A DNA stretch of 64,000 nucleotides from Afipia sp. GAS231 (GCF_900103365.1 NZ_LT629703.1:6930501-6994500), one strand, 5' to 3'. Numbered from the stretch's first letter, positions 16,547 to 25,390 are shown. The notes: generated by a model from the sequence alone, not told the origin. Program-made: numbers and translations.

Positions 16547-17269
16547 ATGTCCAATACCGACAAATCAGTTGCGGCTCCGAAAGCGGGTGTGGTCACGACG
16601 CGGTGGTGGTGGGTGCGCCACGCGCCGGTCCGCGAGGACAACGGCTGCATCTACGGCCAAAAGGATCTCGGCTGCGATACCAGCGACCGCGTGGTGTTCG
16701 ACGCGGTCGGGAAAATCCTGCCGCGCAACGCTTCCTGGTATGCAAGCACGCTGAAGCGCACGCATCAGACCGCCGACGCGATCTGGGCCGCCGGTTTCCC
16801 CAAGCCGGCGTCGATGCCGCATGTGAAAGATTTCGCGGAACAACATCTCGGGGAGTGGCAGGGCATGAACCGGGCCGCGTTCCTCGCCAGCCGTCCGGCC
16901 GGCAGCCACTGGTTTGCCGCGATCGACGAAGCCGCACCCGGCGGCGAGAGTTTCATGGATCTCTATAACCGCACCTGCGGCGCGATCGTGCGCATCAACG
17001 CCGAGCAGGCGGGCAGGGACGTGATCGTCGTAGCACACGGCGGCACGATCAAGGCCGCCGTCGGTCTGGCGCTCGGCGGCCAGCCGGAAAGGGGGCTGGT
17101 GTTCGACATCGACAATTGCTCGGTGACGCGGCTCGATCATATCGCCAGCGACGGACACTCTGGCTGGCGGCTGCCGATGGTCAACCAGCAGCCGTGGATC
17201 GCGGATGCTTCGCACAACGCCATGCATCAGCCGGCGGGACCGGAGATTGCGCCTTCCAAGCTCGCTTGA
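16547..17269 (+). CDS. histidine phosphatase superfamily protein
   Basis: A 240-residue phosphoglycerate-mutase-like phosphatase. The catalytic His is H25 in VRHAP (RHG variant), supported by R71 (TLKRTHQTA), E134 (GGESF) and H164 (VVAHGGT). Small histidine phosphatases act on phosphosugars, phospho-alcohols or CoA-linked phosphates. Its presence next to SDRs and near an acyl-CoA dehydrogenase/kinase pair suggests dephosphorylation of a pathway intermediate, which is inference. The ATG at 16547 has AAGGG 8 bp upstream; an in-frame TTG at 16541 is less likely. Confidence 0.88.
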   Translation: MSNTDKSVAAPKAGVVTTRWWWVRHAPVREDNGCIYGQKDLGCDTSDRVVFDAVGKILPRNASWYASTLKRTHQTADAIWAAGFPKPASMPHVKDFAEQHLGEWQGMNRAAFLASRPAGSHWFAAIDEAAPGGESFMDLYNRTCGAIVRINAEQAGRDVIVVAHGGTIKAAVGLALGGQPERGLVFDIDNCSVTRLDHIASDGHSGWRLPMVNQQPWIADASHNAMHQPAGPEIAPSKLA

Positions 17270-17382
17270 GTTTGGCCGCGGTTGTCGAAGGCTGCAAAGG
17301 CTGCTTAGTTCGCAAAGACTGCTTATTTAAAAAGCGAAAAACCAAAACCGGCGCGGAGCTGGATCAACATCGGGAGAGAGAC

Positions 17383-18150
17383 ATGACCTTGTTCGATATG
17401 TCGGGAAAAGTTGCCGTCATCACCGGCTCGACGCGCGGTATCGGCCGCGCCATCGCCGAACGCATGGCCGAGCACGGCGCCAAGGTGGTGGTCTCCTCGC
17501 GCAAGCAGGACGTCTGCGACCAGGTCACCAAGGAGATCAACGAAAAGTTCGGCAAGGGAACGGCGGTCGCGATCGCGGCCAATATTTCCAGCAAGGAAAA
17601 CCTGCAGAACCTCGTCAACGAATCCAAGCGCGCCTTCGGCAAGATCGACGTGCTGGTCTGCAACGCCGCGTCGAATCCTTACTATGGTCCGCTCGGTGGC
17701 ATTTCGGACGATCAGTTCCGCAAGATTCTCGACAACAACATCGTCGCCAACAACTGGCTGATCAGCATGGTGGTGCCTGACATGATCGAGCGCAAGGACG
17801 GCTCGATCGTGATTGTGTCCTCGATCGGCGGCCTCAAGGGTTCGACCGTGCTCGGCGCCTACGCGATTTCGAAAGCGGCCGACATGCAGCTCGCCCGCAA
17901 CCTCGCCTGCGAATACGGCAAGGACAACATCCGCGTGAACTGCATCGCGCCCGGCCTGATCAAGACCGATTTCGCCAAGGCGCTTTGGGACAATCCGGAT
18001 ACGCTGAAGGCGTCGACGGCGCGCTCGCCGCTGCTGCGCATCGGCATCCCCGACGAGATCGCGGGCGCTGCGGTGTTCATGGGATCCGCGGCCGGCGACT
18101 TCATGACCGGGCAGACCATCGTGATCGATGGCGGGGCTACGATTAGCTGA
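17383..18150 (+). CDS. SDR-family oxidoreductase (DHRS4-like)
   Basis: A 255-residue short-chain dehydrogenase. The cofactor motif is GSTRGIG (15-21), and SSR at the end of beta-2 favours NADPH. The catalytic residues are S147, Y160 and K164 (YAISK), and the end is the usual GQTIVIDGGATIS. Sequence style is close to DHRS4/FabG-like carbonyl reductases. The ATG at 17383 follows GGGAGAGAG. It is 113 bp downstream of the histidine phosphatase on the same strand and probably co-transcribed. The preceding frame extension to 17116 overlaps that gene and was dropped. Confidence 0.88.
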   Translation: MTLFDMSGKVAVITGSTRGIGRAIAERMAEHGAKVVVSSRKQDVCDQVTKEINEKFGKGTAVAIAANISSKENLQNLVNESKRAFGKIDVLVCNAASNPYYGPLGGISDDQFRKILDNNIVANNWLISMVVPDMIERKDGSIVIVSSIGGLKGSTVLGAYAISKAADMQLARNLACEYGKDNIRVNCIAPGLIKTDFAKALWDNPDTLKASTARSPLLRIGIPDEIAGAAVFMGSAAGDFMTGQTIVIDGGATIS

Positions 18151-18171
18151 GGCGCAGCGCAGCCGCGACTT

Positions 18172-18272
18172 CGGTGTCATCACCCGCGAAGGCGGGTGAT
18201 CCAGTAAACACCAGCGTCTCGATCATGATTGATGTCACGGCGTACTGGATGCCCCGCCTTCGCGGGGCATGA
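18172..18272. repeat. palindromic intergenic repeat
   Basis: TGTCATCACCCGCGAAGGCGGGTGATCCAGTA and the GCGTACTGGATGCCCCGCCTTCGCGGGGCATGACA block form paired arms, with two internal hairpins. It is related to the 15395-15480 palindrome and lies between convergent genes. Confidence 0.75.
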
Positions 18273-18299
18273 CAGTGCTGGGCGGTGAAACGCTTCGCC

Positions 18300-19523
18300 T
18301 CACTCCACCGCCGCGTACACCAGATCCCGCAGCACCGCGCGAAGATATTCGCGCTGGCCGGGGCCCTGCATCATGAACACGCAAAACAGCTCCTCAGTGG
18401 GATCGATGAAGAAGAACGTTCCGGCCATTCCGCTCCAGAAGAACTGACCGCGCGAACCCGAGAACGGCGCCATGCCGTCGTGGGTTCGGACCGCGAAGCC
18501 CAAACCAAAACCATGACCGGCCGGCATCAGGGGCGAGTCGACCTTGACGTGGGGCCCGAGGTGGTCGGACGCCATCAGTTGCAGCGTCTTGCGGCCGACG
18601 ATCCTGGTGCCGTCGAGCGAGCCGCCGTTGAGCAGCATCTGGCTGAAGCGCGCATAGTCCATCGTGGTCGAGACCAGTCCGCCGCCGCCGGATTCCATCA
18701 CCGGCTTTTCCAGCATGTTGAAGAGCTGCACCTTCTCGCCGGTCCAGGGATCGGTCGGGAACGGTTCGGCGAGGCGGGCGGCGTTGGCCTCGGGGGTGTG
18801 GAACGCGGTCTCGGACATCTGCAGCGGCGTCAGGATGCGCTCGGTCAGGAACGCGCCGAGCGACTTGCCGGAGACGACCTCGATGAGGCGGCCGAGCACG
18901 TCGGTCGAGCGGCTGTAGTTCCAGGCCTCGCCGGGCTGGCAGACCAGCGGCATGCCGGCGATGATCGTGGCGTGTTCGGCATTGCTGATCTTGCGGCTGC
19001 GCAGCCGCGACTCCTTGTAGATCTGCTGGACGAGACCGTTGCCGGTGTGGTCGTAGGTCAGGCCCGAGGTGTGGCGCAGCAGGTCCTGGATCGTTGCCTG
19101 CCGTTTCACCGGGACGAGCTCGAGCTTGCCGTTGTTCTCGATGCCGACCTTCTGGTCGGCAAATTCCGGAATGAACTTGGCGACGGGATCATTGAGGATG
19201 AAGTGGCCGTCCTCGACCAGCATCATGATGCCGATCGAGACGATCGGCTTGGTCATCGAGAAGATGCGGAACAGGCTGTCGTGCGTCATCGGCGCCGAAG
19301 CCGCCGGGCTCTGCCGGCCGATCGCATCGAACCAGCCGATCTGGCCGCGGCGGGCCACCATCACCGTCGCACCGGGCAGGGTTCCCTTGTCGACCTCGCG
19401 CTTGAAGGCATCCGACATCCGCTGCAGGCGGATGGCCGAGAGCCCGAGCGCTTCCGGCTTGGCGTGGGGCAGGGAGGGGGTCTGCGGAGCGGTTGTTGGC
19501 CGGGCGGCGGTCTGGGCGTTCAT
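18300..19523 (-). CDS. serine hydrolase, beta-lactamase class C / EstB-like
   Basis: A 407-residue penicillin-recognising-enzyme-fold hydrolase. The nucleophile motif is S89-M-T-K92 and the Tyr motif YSRS is at 203-206. A HGFGLGFAV and WSGMAGTFFFIDP pair near the C-terminus is typical of EstB-type esterases rather than true AmpC enzymes. No export signal is evident, so a cytoplasmic esterase or lactonase is more likely than an antibiotic resistance enzyme. It lies convergent to the SDR at the right end of the acyl-CoA locus and may supply its substrate, which is inference. Confidence 0.85.
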   Translation of the reverse strand: MNAQTAARPTTAPQTPSLPHAKPEALGLSAIRLQRMSDAFKREVDKGTLPGATVMVARRGQIGWFDAIGRQSPAASAPMTHDSLFRIFSMTKPIVSIGIMMLVEDGHFILNDPVAKFIPEFADQKVGIENNGKLELVPVKRQATIQDLLRHTSGLTYDHTGNGLVQQIYKESRLRSRKISNAEHATIIAGMPLVCQPGEAWNYSRSTDVLGRLIEVVSGKSLGAFLTERILTPLQMSETAFHTPEANAARLAEPFPTDPWTGEKVQLFNMLEKPVMESGGGGLVSTTMDYARFSQMLLNGGSLDGTRIVGRKTLQLMASDHLGPHVKVDSPLMPAGHGFGLGFAVRTHDGMAPFSGSRGQFFWSGMAGTFFFIDPTEELFCVFMMQGPGQREYLRAVLRDLVYAAVE

Positions 19524-19645
19524 GGTCTCTCCCGTTGCTCTTGTTGCTTATGAGGGAGGAAATTGACGCAGAAGCCGGGGCTTGGATAGGGGGTCTTGAT
19601 GCCGGTGACAGCGCTTCACCCTTGCAATCGGGGCATGGCCTATGC

Positions 19646-19673
19646 TTGAAACGGCGCGAACTTGGGATAGATT
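19646..19673 (+). promoter_or_regulatory. putative promoter for tRNA-Trp
   Basis: TTGAAA (19646-19651), a 16-bp spacer, then TAGATT (19668-19673). The predicted start is about 6-8 bp further on, a few bases before the tRNA. Confidence 0.5.
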
Positions 19674-19685
19674 CCAAGTCTCTGT

Positions 19686-19761
19686 AGGGGTGTAGCTCAG
19701 TTGGTAGAGTACCGGTCTCCAAAACCGGTTGTCGCAGGTTCGAGCCCTGCCGCCCCTGCCA
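19686..19761 (+). tRNA. tRNA-Trp (CCA)
   Basis: A 76-nt cloverleaf. The acceptor stem AGGGGTG pairs with CGCCCCT, the D-arm contains AGCTCAGTTGGTAGAG, and the anticodon stem CCGGT/ACCGG closes the loop CTCCAAA with anticodon CCA. The T-arm contains GGTTCGAGCCC, and CCA is encoded. In many alphaproteobacteria this tRNA directly precedes secE; here about 2.5 kb intervene. Confidence 0.97.
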
Positions 19762-19829
19762 ATCAAATCTCCGGGTTAATCAGAGGCTTGGCCTGATTTT
19801 CGGACCCGATCCTTAAGTCGATTACGACA

Positions 19830-20021
19830 CTAGCTGAAGAACGCCGCGACCACCGCCATGTCAGAGGCCGCAGCCTCGTGGCCACGCAGGGTCGCGTCGA
19901 TCACCCGCCGGCACGCATCGACCGTGAGGGTGTCGCCTAGGTCGTTCGCCGCGTCGAGAACAGTCCAGACGGTATCGGCCGGAGATGCTTCCTGAACAGG
20001 TTGGGCTTGGCTGAGCGCCAT
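19830..20021 (-). CDS. small hypothetical protein
   Basis: A possible 63-residue acidic helical protein starting MALSQAQPVQEASP and containing TVDACRRVIDATLRGHEAAASD. No family was recognised with certainty; similar short proteins occur beside tRNA or sec genes in rhizobia, as far as I recall. The frame extends upstream to 20096, but the extension is Arg-rich and lacks a ribosome site. Translation is plausible, not proven. Confidence 0.45.
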   Translation of the reverse strand: MALSQAQPVQEASPADTVWTVLDAANDLGDTLTVDACRRVIDATLRGHEAAASDMAVVAAFFS

Positions 20022-20189
20022 GGTCGTCTCATGTCCCGTCAATATTGAGCGAAGACGCGCTTCGCGCCTTCGTTGGAACCCCGAGCCTGCCCACAAATTT
20101 TTAAGAACGCGCGTGCGCGCTCACTCGGATTTGAGACACCGCGTTAACTGGCGTTAACCAGTTGGGTTCGCGGGGCCCGGGTGACGTTC

Positions 20190-20516
20190 CTAATCCTCGT
20201 CGTCCTGTGGCGGTGGCGGTGGCAGGCGCTTGCGCGAGCCCCTCGGCGGTGGCGGCGGTGGCGGCGGCGGCGCGGCTTCCTGCGGCGGAAAGAACACATC
20301 GTAACAGGGCGGACTCAACCGTGGCCCGCTGGCGCGAAGGCAGGCCTCGACGCTTGTTGGGTCGAGCAAGTAGGCGCCGCAGAGCCGCATCGCGTCCGGC
20401 GTGCAGGCTTCACGCTGTTCGGGAGTTCCCTGATTGCTTTGAGCGAAAGAGGAAATCGGGATCACGAGGAAAAATGTCGCTGCGGCAAGACCGCAGCAAA
20501 TGCGAGACGACGCCAT
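20190..20516 (-). CDS. secreted Cys/Pro-rich protein, unknown function
   Basis: A 108-residue exported protein. The signal peptide (about 1-25, GLAAATFFLVIPISSFAQS) is followed by a small four-Cys module with the pattern REACTPDAMRLC, SVEACLRASGPRLSPPCYDVF. A tail of two proline runs (nine and five consecutive prolines) separated by a basic patch ends in an acidic DDED. Such four-Cys modules are common as small secreted proteins in Bradyrhizobium, and their role is unknown. The polyproline tail may span the periplasm or bind peptidoglycan, which is speculation. Confidence 0.7.
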   Translation of the reverse strand: MASSRICCGLAAATFFLVIPISSFAQSNQGTPEQREACTPDAMRLCGAYLLDPTSVEACLRASGPRLSPPCYDVFFPPQEAAPPPPPPPPPRGSRKRLPPPPPQDDED

Positions 20517-20680
20517 TATTATTTCCTGCCCGTTGCGGGGATCCCCGGCCGCGGATCAGGCGATAAATCTGCGTCAACAAATTGGCGGTTCCACTGCCCT
20601 GGGACCTGCAAATATCGCCTGGACGGTTGCCTCCAAATTAGGCTGCAACCGTCCGGACCGATCACGGAGACGCGATGATG

Positions 20681-21892
20681 CTATTTAACCAGCGGGCAGC
20701 CGCCGTCCTTCATTGGCCGAAAAGCCTGATCGCCGGGCACTTCCGCCAGCACCTTGTAATAATCCCACGGCGCCTTGGACTCTTCCGGTTTCTTGACCTC
20801 GAGCAGGAACATGCTGTGGACCATGCGACCGTCCTCGCGCAGGAAACCGTTGTCGGTGAAGGCGTCGCGAACCGGCGTTGACCGCATCTTCTCCAGCACC
20901 GGCTTGGTGTCCCTTGTGCCGGCCGCCTTGACGGCGTTGAGATAGTGCAGCGTGGCGCTGTAGGTGGCGGCCTGGTTCATCGTCGGCATCCGCTTCATGC
21001 GTTCGAAGAAGCGTTTGCCGAAGGCGCGGGTGCGGTCGTTGAGATCCCAATAATAGGCCTCGGTGATGATCAGGCCCTGCGCCAGCTTCAGCCCGAGGCT
21101 GTGAATGTCCGAGATGAACATCACGATCCCGGCGAGGTTCTGGCCGCCGGCGACGATGCCGAATTCCGACGCCTGCTTGATGGTGTTGATGGTGTCGGCG
21201 CCGCCATTGGCAAGGCCGATGATTTTCGCCTTCGAGGCCTGCGCCTGCAGCAGGAACGACGAGAAATCCGCGTTGTTGAGCGGGGCGCGGGCGCTGCCGA
21301 GCACCTTGCCGCCGGCGGCGCGGACCACGTCGCCGGTGTCGCGTTCGATCGAATGGCCGAACAGATAGTCGGCGGTGATGAAGAACCAGCTATCGCCGCC
21401 GTTCTTGACGATGGCGCTGCCGACCGTGTGGGCATTGGCGTAGGTGTCGTAGGTCCAGTGCGCGGTATAAGGCGAGCAGGATTTTCCGGTGATGTCGGAA
21501 CTGGCCGCATCGGTGACGATCATGATCTTTTCGAACTGCTTCGACATCTCCATGCCGGCGAGCGCCGTCGCTGACGTCGGCATGTCGATGATCATGTCGA
21601 CGGCTTCGTTCTCGTACCATTTGCGGGCCAGGGAGGCTGCGACATCGGCCTTGTTCTGCGGGTCGGCCGTGATCAGCTCGATCGGCTTGCCGAACATGGT
21701 GCCGCCGAACTCCTCGATCGCCATTTTGGTGGCTTCGACATTGCCCGGGCCGCCGATATCCGCATAAACCGAGGAGAAATCGCCGAGCAGGCCGATCTTG
21801 AGCGGGGCGGGTTGCTGGGCCGTGGCCGGCCCGGCCAGGGCGGTGGTGAGGCCGATGGCCGCAAAAGTTGCCAGTTTCTTGGCGATATTCAT
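20681..21892 (-). CDS. ABC transporter substrate-binding protein (branched-chain amino acid type)
   Basis: A 403-residue periplasmic binding protein of the Peripla_BP_6/LivK type. The signal peptide is about 1-25 (AAIGLTTALAGPATAQQ). It continues KIGLLGDFSSVYADIGGPG, typical of the family, with ligand-lobe segments FFITADYLFGHS and NGGADTINTIKQA. No permease or ATPase genes lie beside it, so it is an orphan that must use a transporter encoded elsewhere. Rhizobial relatives bind amino acids, aromatic acids or amides; the ligand cannot be assigned. Confidence 0.88.
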   Translation of the reverse strand: MNIAKKLATFAAIGLTTALAGPATAQQPAPLKIGLLGDFSSVYADIGGPGNVEATKMAIEEFGGTMFGKPIELITADPQNKADVAASLARKWYENEAVDMIIDMPTSATALAGMEMSKQFEKIMIVTDAASSDITGKSCSPYTAHWTYDTYANAHTVGSAIVKNGGDSWFFITADYLFGHSIERDTGDVVRAAGGKVLGSARAPLNNADFSSFLLQAQASKAKIIGLANGGADTINTIKQASEFGIVAGGQNLAGIVMFISDIHSLGLKLAQGLIITEAYYWDLNDRTRAFGKRFFERMKRMPTMNQAATYSATLHYLNAVKAAGTRDTKPVLEKMRSTPVRDAFTDNGFLREDGRMVHSMFLLEVKKPEESKAPWDYYKVLAEVPGDQAFRPMKDGGCPLVK

Positions 21893-22268
21893 GGTCGCTC
21901 CCGAGTGTTTTTGTGGTTATTCGGGGAGCATGACCGCGCGAGGTAGCCGCTGCAAGTGGGCCGAAGCTGCCACATGAAGCCACAGTGCCGGGTTCGGCTT
22001 CCGCTCTAAGACGTTGATATCCCTTGGGGCGACGTTACGAAGCGAAGGCCTTCAATTGCCCGCGGACCTTGACCTTTTGCCCGACTGGCAGTAGATACCC
22101 GCCACCTGCTGCCGGCCCGTTAAAACGGATATCCGGCGCGGCTTTAAATTCCCCCGAACAATCGAGCCCGCTTGGCGGCTCATCCTTCGAGAGAGGGCTG
22201 GGCGCTAGAGGGCTGTTCGGATTCACGTAAATCAAACATCGTCTCGTTGAGACGCGGATTACCAAACG
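21893..22268. other. spacer upstream of secE
   Basis: Between the divergent substrate-binding protein gene and secE. Apart from the sigma-70-like promoter at 22069-22097, only a weak hairpin-forming stretch (GTCTCGTTGAGAC, near 22240) is visible. No gene is supported. Confidence 0.6.
22069..22097 (+). promoter_or_regulatory. putative promoter of secE-nusG-rplKA
   Basis: TTGACC (22069-22074), a 17-bp spacer, then TAGATA (22092-22097). It lies 170 bp upstream of secE, in the expected place for housekeeping transcription of the operon. Confidence 0.55.
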
Positions 22269-22460
22269 ATGGCTTTCAGCCCGTTCAAATTCCTGCAGGA
22301 AGTACGCTCGGAGACCGCCAAGGTCACCTGGCCGACGCGCCGCGAAACCACGATCACCACCATCATGGTGTTCGTGATGGTGGCGCTGGCTTCGATCTTC
22401 TTCTTCGCATCGGATCAGATCATTCGTTATCTCGTCACCTTGCTGCTGGGCGTCCACTGA
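22269..22460 (+). CDS. secE: preprotein translocase subunit SecE
   Basis: A 63-residue single-span SecE of the short alphaproteobacterial form. The amphipathic N-terminal helix FKFLQEVRSETAKVTWPTRRET includes the conserved TWPTR, followed by one transmembrane helix (IMVFVMVALASIFFFASDQ). SecE clamps SecY in the SecYEG channel. Its stop overlaps the nusG start (TGATG), so the two are coupled. Confidence 0.97.
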   Translation: MAFSPFKFLQEVRSETAKVTWPTRRETTITTIMVFVMVALASIFFFASDQIIRYLVTLLLGVH

Positions 22461-23011
22461 TGAGCACCGGGACCCAAACCATGGACAAGCGCTGGTATAT
22501 CGTTCACGCCTATTCGAACTTCGAAAAGAAGGTTTCGGAGTCGATCCGCGAGCAGGCCAAGCAGCGCGGGCTTGAGGACCTGTTCGAGCAGGTGCTGGTG
22601 CCGACCGAAAAGGTCACCGAGGTGCGCCGCGGCCGCAAGATCGACGCCGAGCGAAAATTCTTCCCGGGCTACGTGCTGGTGAAGATGAAGCTGACCGACG
22701 AGGCGTTTCATCTGATCAAGAACACCCCGAAGGTGACGGGTTTCCTCGGCGCCGAAAACAAGCCGATGCCGATCTCCGAAGCCGAAGCGATGCGGATCCT
22801 GCACCAGGTGCAGGAAGGCGTTGAGCGTCCGAAGGCGTCGGTGTCGTTCGAAATCGGCGAGAACGTCCGCGTGGCCGATGGTCCGTTCGCGTCGTTCTCC
22901 GGCGTGGTTGAGGAAATTGACGAGGCGCGTTCGCGCGTGAAGGTCGCGGTGTCGATCTTCGGCCGTGCGACCCCGGTCGAACTGGAATTCGGTCAGGTCG
23001 AGAAGGTCTGA
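22460..23011 (+). CDS. nusG: transcription termination/antitermination protein NusG
   Basis: A 183-residue NusG. The NGN domain (about 8-120) starts RWYIVHAYSNFEKKV and includes FFPGYVLVKM, which contacts RNA polymerase. The KOW domain (about 130-183) contains VRVADGPFASFSGVVEEID and couples to Rho or S10. The ATG at 22460 overlaps the secE stop; an in-frame ATG at 22481 (MDKRWY) matches the usual NusG length and is an alternative start. Confidence 0.96.
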   Translation: MSTGTQTMDKRWYIVHAYSNFEKKVSESIREQAKQRGLEDLFEQVLVPTEKVTEVRRGRKIDAERKFFPGYVLVKMKLTDEAFHLIKNTPKVTGFLGAENKPMPISEAEAMRILHQVQEGVERPKASVSFEIGENVRVADGPFASFSGVVEEIDEARSRVKVAVSIFGRATPVELEFGQVEKV

Positions 23012-23012
23012 A

Positions 23013-23065
23013 CGAAAGCGCGGAGCGCGTCTCCGTGTGGCGAAAGCGCGAAGCACGTCTTCGCG
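23013..23065. repeat. tandem imperfect 25-bp repeat in nusG-rplK spacer
   Basis: CGAAAGCGCGGAGCGCGTCT at 23013 and CGAAAGCGCGAAGCACGTCT at 23041 start two copies, each ending CCGTG/TCGCG, with a 28-bp step. Each copy can fold on itself. The role is unknown. Confidence 0.6.
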
Positions 23066-23167
23066 TAAACTAGGACGTGGGAGGAAGAGGGTGGTCGCCA
23101 ACCGCTCTCGATCCGAACCACGAAACCTGAAACCGCCGGCTGCGGCCGGCACAACAGGAGTGATTAA

Positions 23168-23596
23168 ATGGCAAAGAAAGTGACCGGATACCTGAAATTG
23201 CAGGTGCCGGCCGGTGCGGCGAATCCTTCGCCCCCGATCGGTCCCGCGCTTGGTCAGCGCGGTCTCAACATCATGGAATTCTGCAAGGCGTTCAATGCCC
23301 AGACGCAGAAGGAAGAGAAGAACACCCCGATTCCGGTGGTGATCACGATCTACGCCGATCGTTCGTTCACCTTCGAGATGAAGACCCCCCCGATGTCGTT
23401 CTTCCTCAAGCAGGCCGCCAAGATCCAGTCCGGTTCGAAAGCCCCGGGCCGCGACAAGGCCGGCGCGGTGACCAAGGCGCAGGTGCGCGAAATCGCCGAG
23501 AAGAAGATGAAGGATCTCAATTGCGACTCGATCGAGTCGGCCATGAAGATGGTCGAGGGCTCTGCCCGTTCGATGGGTCTGGAAGTGGCGGGGTAA
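23168..23596 (+). CDS. rplK: 50S ribosomal protein L11
   Basis: A 142-residue L11, normal length. The N-terminal domain ([37 protein letters not shown]) contains the proline-rich helix facing the GTPase centre. The C-terminal domain binds the 1070 region of 23S rRNA and contains the [10 protein letters not shown] end. It follows nusG after 156 bp, has AGGAG 8-9 bp upstream of the ATG, and is coupled to rplA by a 6-bp gap. Confidence 0.98.
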   Translation: MAKKVTGYLKLQVPAGAANPSPPIGPALGQRGLNIMEFCKAFNAQTQKEEKNTPIPVVITIYADRSFTFEMKTPPMSFFLKQAAKIQSGSKAPGRDKAGAVTKAQVREIAEKKMKDLNCDSIESAMKMVEGSARSMGLEVAG

Positions 23597-23602
23597 CGGG
23601 TC

Positions 23603-24295
23603 ATGGCAATCGGAAAACGTTTGAGCAAGGCCCGCGAGGGCGTCGATCGCGAGCACCTTTATCCGCTCGCGGAAGCCATCAAGATGGTCAAGGAACGCGC
23701 CAAGTCGAAGTTCGACGAGACGATCGAGATCTCGATCAATCTCGGCGTCGATCCGCGTCACGCCGACCAGATGGTTCGTGGCGTCGTCAATCTGCCGAAC
23801 GGCACCGGCCGCACGCTGCGCGTCGGCGTGTTCGCCCGTGGCGCCAAGGCTGACGAAGCCCGCGCTGCCGGTGCTGACGTCGTCGGCGCCGAAGACCTGG
23901 TCGAGAAGGTGCAGGGCGGTGCGATCGACTTCGATCGTTGTATCGCAACCCCCGACATGATGCCGCTGGTCGGCCGCCTCGGTAAGGTGCTCGGCCCGCG
24001 CGGCATGATGCCGAACCCGAAGATCGGCACCGTGACGATGGACGTCGCCACCGCCGTGAAGGGCGCCAAGGGCGGCTCGGTCGAGTTTCGCGTCGAGAAG
24101 GCCGGCATCGTGCAGGCCGGCATCGGCAAGGCCTCGTTCACCGAAGAGAAGCTGGTCCAGAACGTCAAGGCGCTCGCGGATGCGGTCTCCAAGGCGAAGC
24201 CGGCCGGTTCCAAGGGCACCTACATCCAGCGCGTGGCGGTCTCCTCCACCATGGGTCCGGGCGTCAAGGTCGAGCCGGGTACGATCCTCGGCTAA
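23603..24295 (+). CDS. rplA: 50S ribosomal protein L1
   Basis: A 230-residue L1, two-domain form. It has [21 protein letters not shown], the L1 signature region [18 protein letters not shown], and [18 protein letters not shown] in the mobile domain. L1 forms the L1 stalk next to the E site and in enterobacteria represses its own operon by binding the mRNA leader. A 15-bp terminator hairpin 47 bp downstream closes the secE-nusG-rplKA unit. Confidence 0.98.
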   Translation: MAIGKRLSKAREGVDREHLYPLAEAIKMVKERAKSKFDETIEISINLGVDPRHADQMVRGVVNLPNGTGRTLRVGVFARGAKADEARAAGADVVGAEDLVEKVQGGAIDFDRCIATPDMMPLVGRLGKVLGPRGMMPNPKIGTVTMDVATAVKGAKGGSVEFRVEKAGIVQAGIGKASFTEEKLVQNVKALADAVSKAKPAGSKGTYIQRVAVSSTMGPGVKVEPGTILG

Positions 24296-24342
24296 GGCCG
24301 TTGCCGATCTTCGGCTAACGTCCTCGCGTTACCAATGAATAT

Positions 24343-24376
24343 AAAGGGCGGAACCGGGAGACCGGTTCCGCCCTTT
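24343..24376 (+). terminator. terminator after rplA
   Basis: A perfect 15-bp stem, AAAGGGCGGAACCGG (24343-24357) with CCGGTTCCGCCCTTT (24362-24376) and a GAGA loop. The T-run is only three long, but the stem is very strong. Confidence 0.85.
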
Positions 24377-24436
24377 GCGTTTGGCGCGCGCTTTGCGTAA
24401 TCGTCGCGGTGCCGGAGTTAGCAAGAAAGAACAACA

Positions 24437-25390
24437 ATGCCCGATAAGGTGCTGGTCTATTCGCGGTTCCCCAAAGCCCAGATGGTGCGGTTCGGCGAGC
24501 GCTTCGAACTGATAGACGCCGCGGGCAAGCGGTTGAATGACGTTTTCACCGCCGAGCAACTCTCCGGTATTCGCGCGGTTCTCACCGCAGGCGGATCACC
24601 CTTCAGCGCGGAGACCATGGACCTGCTGCCGAAGCTCGGCGCCATCGTCTGCTACGGCACCGGTTATGACGGCATCGATCTGGCGGCGGCCGCCAAACGC
24701 GGCATCGCCGTAGGCAATAGCCCAGGGGCGAATGCGGCCTCCGTTGCCGACATCGCCATGATCCTGATGCTGGCGGTCACCCGGCGCTTACTGGTTGCCG
24801 ACGACTATGTGCGGAGCGGAAGCTGGTCCGGCGCCAAACCTTCGCCGGCAATGCGGCCGCAAGCCGGCATGCCCGGCCGCAAGATCGGCGTCTACGGCAT
24901 GGGTGAAATCGGCCGCAAGATTGCCGCGCGCGTCGCCGCCTTTGAAACCGAAGTCGGATATCACAGCCGCAGCAAGCACAACGTGCCATACCAGTATTTT
25001 CCGACGCTGGAAGCGCTGGCCGAATGGTGCAGCGTGCTTGTCATCGCGGTGCGGGCAGGGGCGGATACCGAGCACGTCGTCAACGCGAATATCCTGCAAA
25101 AGCTCGGCAAGGACGGTTACGTCGTCAATATCGCCCGCGGTTCGGTCATTGACGAGCCTGCGCTGATCGCGGCGTTGACCGATGGGACCATCGCCGGCGC
25201 CGGTCTCGACGTCTTCGCCAAGGAGCCGCACGCGCCGGGCGCGCTGACGGCGTTGCCGAATGTGGTGCTGAGCCCGCATCTCGGCGGCCATACGCTGGAA
25301 TCGCACGTGGCGATGCAGGACTGCGTGATCGCTAACATTGAGGCGTTTTTTGTCGGCAAACCGCTGCCTTATGCGGTGACGTCAGGCTGA
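24437..25390 (+). CDS. D-isomer-specific 2-hydroxyacid dehydrogenase
   Basis: A 317-residue NAD(P)-dependent 2-hydroxyacid dehydrogenase of the glyoxylate/hydroxypyruvate reductase type. The Rossmann motif is VYGMGEIGRK (about 154-163). The catalytic residues are the Arg in NIARGSVID, the Glu in FAKEP and the His in SPHLGGHT. The Ser-Arg-Ser after beta-2 (HSRSK) suggests NADPH. Likely reaction: reduction of glyoxylate, hydroxypyruvate or a similar 2-oxoacid. Its 3' end overlaps the convergent sigma-factor gene by 22 bp. Confidence 0.9.
   Translation: MPDKVLVYSRFPKAQMVRFGERFELIDAAGKRLNDVFTAEQLSGIRAVLTAGGSPFSAETMDLLPKLGAIVCYGTGYDGIDLAAAAKRGIAVGNSPGANAASVADIAMILMLAVTRRLLVADDYVRSGSWSGAKPSPAMRPQAGMPGRKIGVYGMGEIGRKIAARVAAFETEVGYHSRSKHNVPYQYFPTLEALAEWCSVLVIAVRAGADTEHVVNANILQKLGKDGYVVNIARGSVIDEPALIAALTDGTIAGAGLDVFAKEPHAPGALTALPNVVLSPHLGGHTLESHVAMQDCVIANIEAFFVGKPLPYAVTSG

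Noticed and set aside
18300..19523. The class C beta-lactamase-like gene as an antibiotic resistance gene
   Set aside because: No signal peptide, and the C-terminal blocks fit EstB-type esterases.
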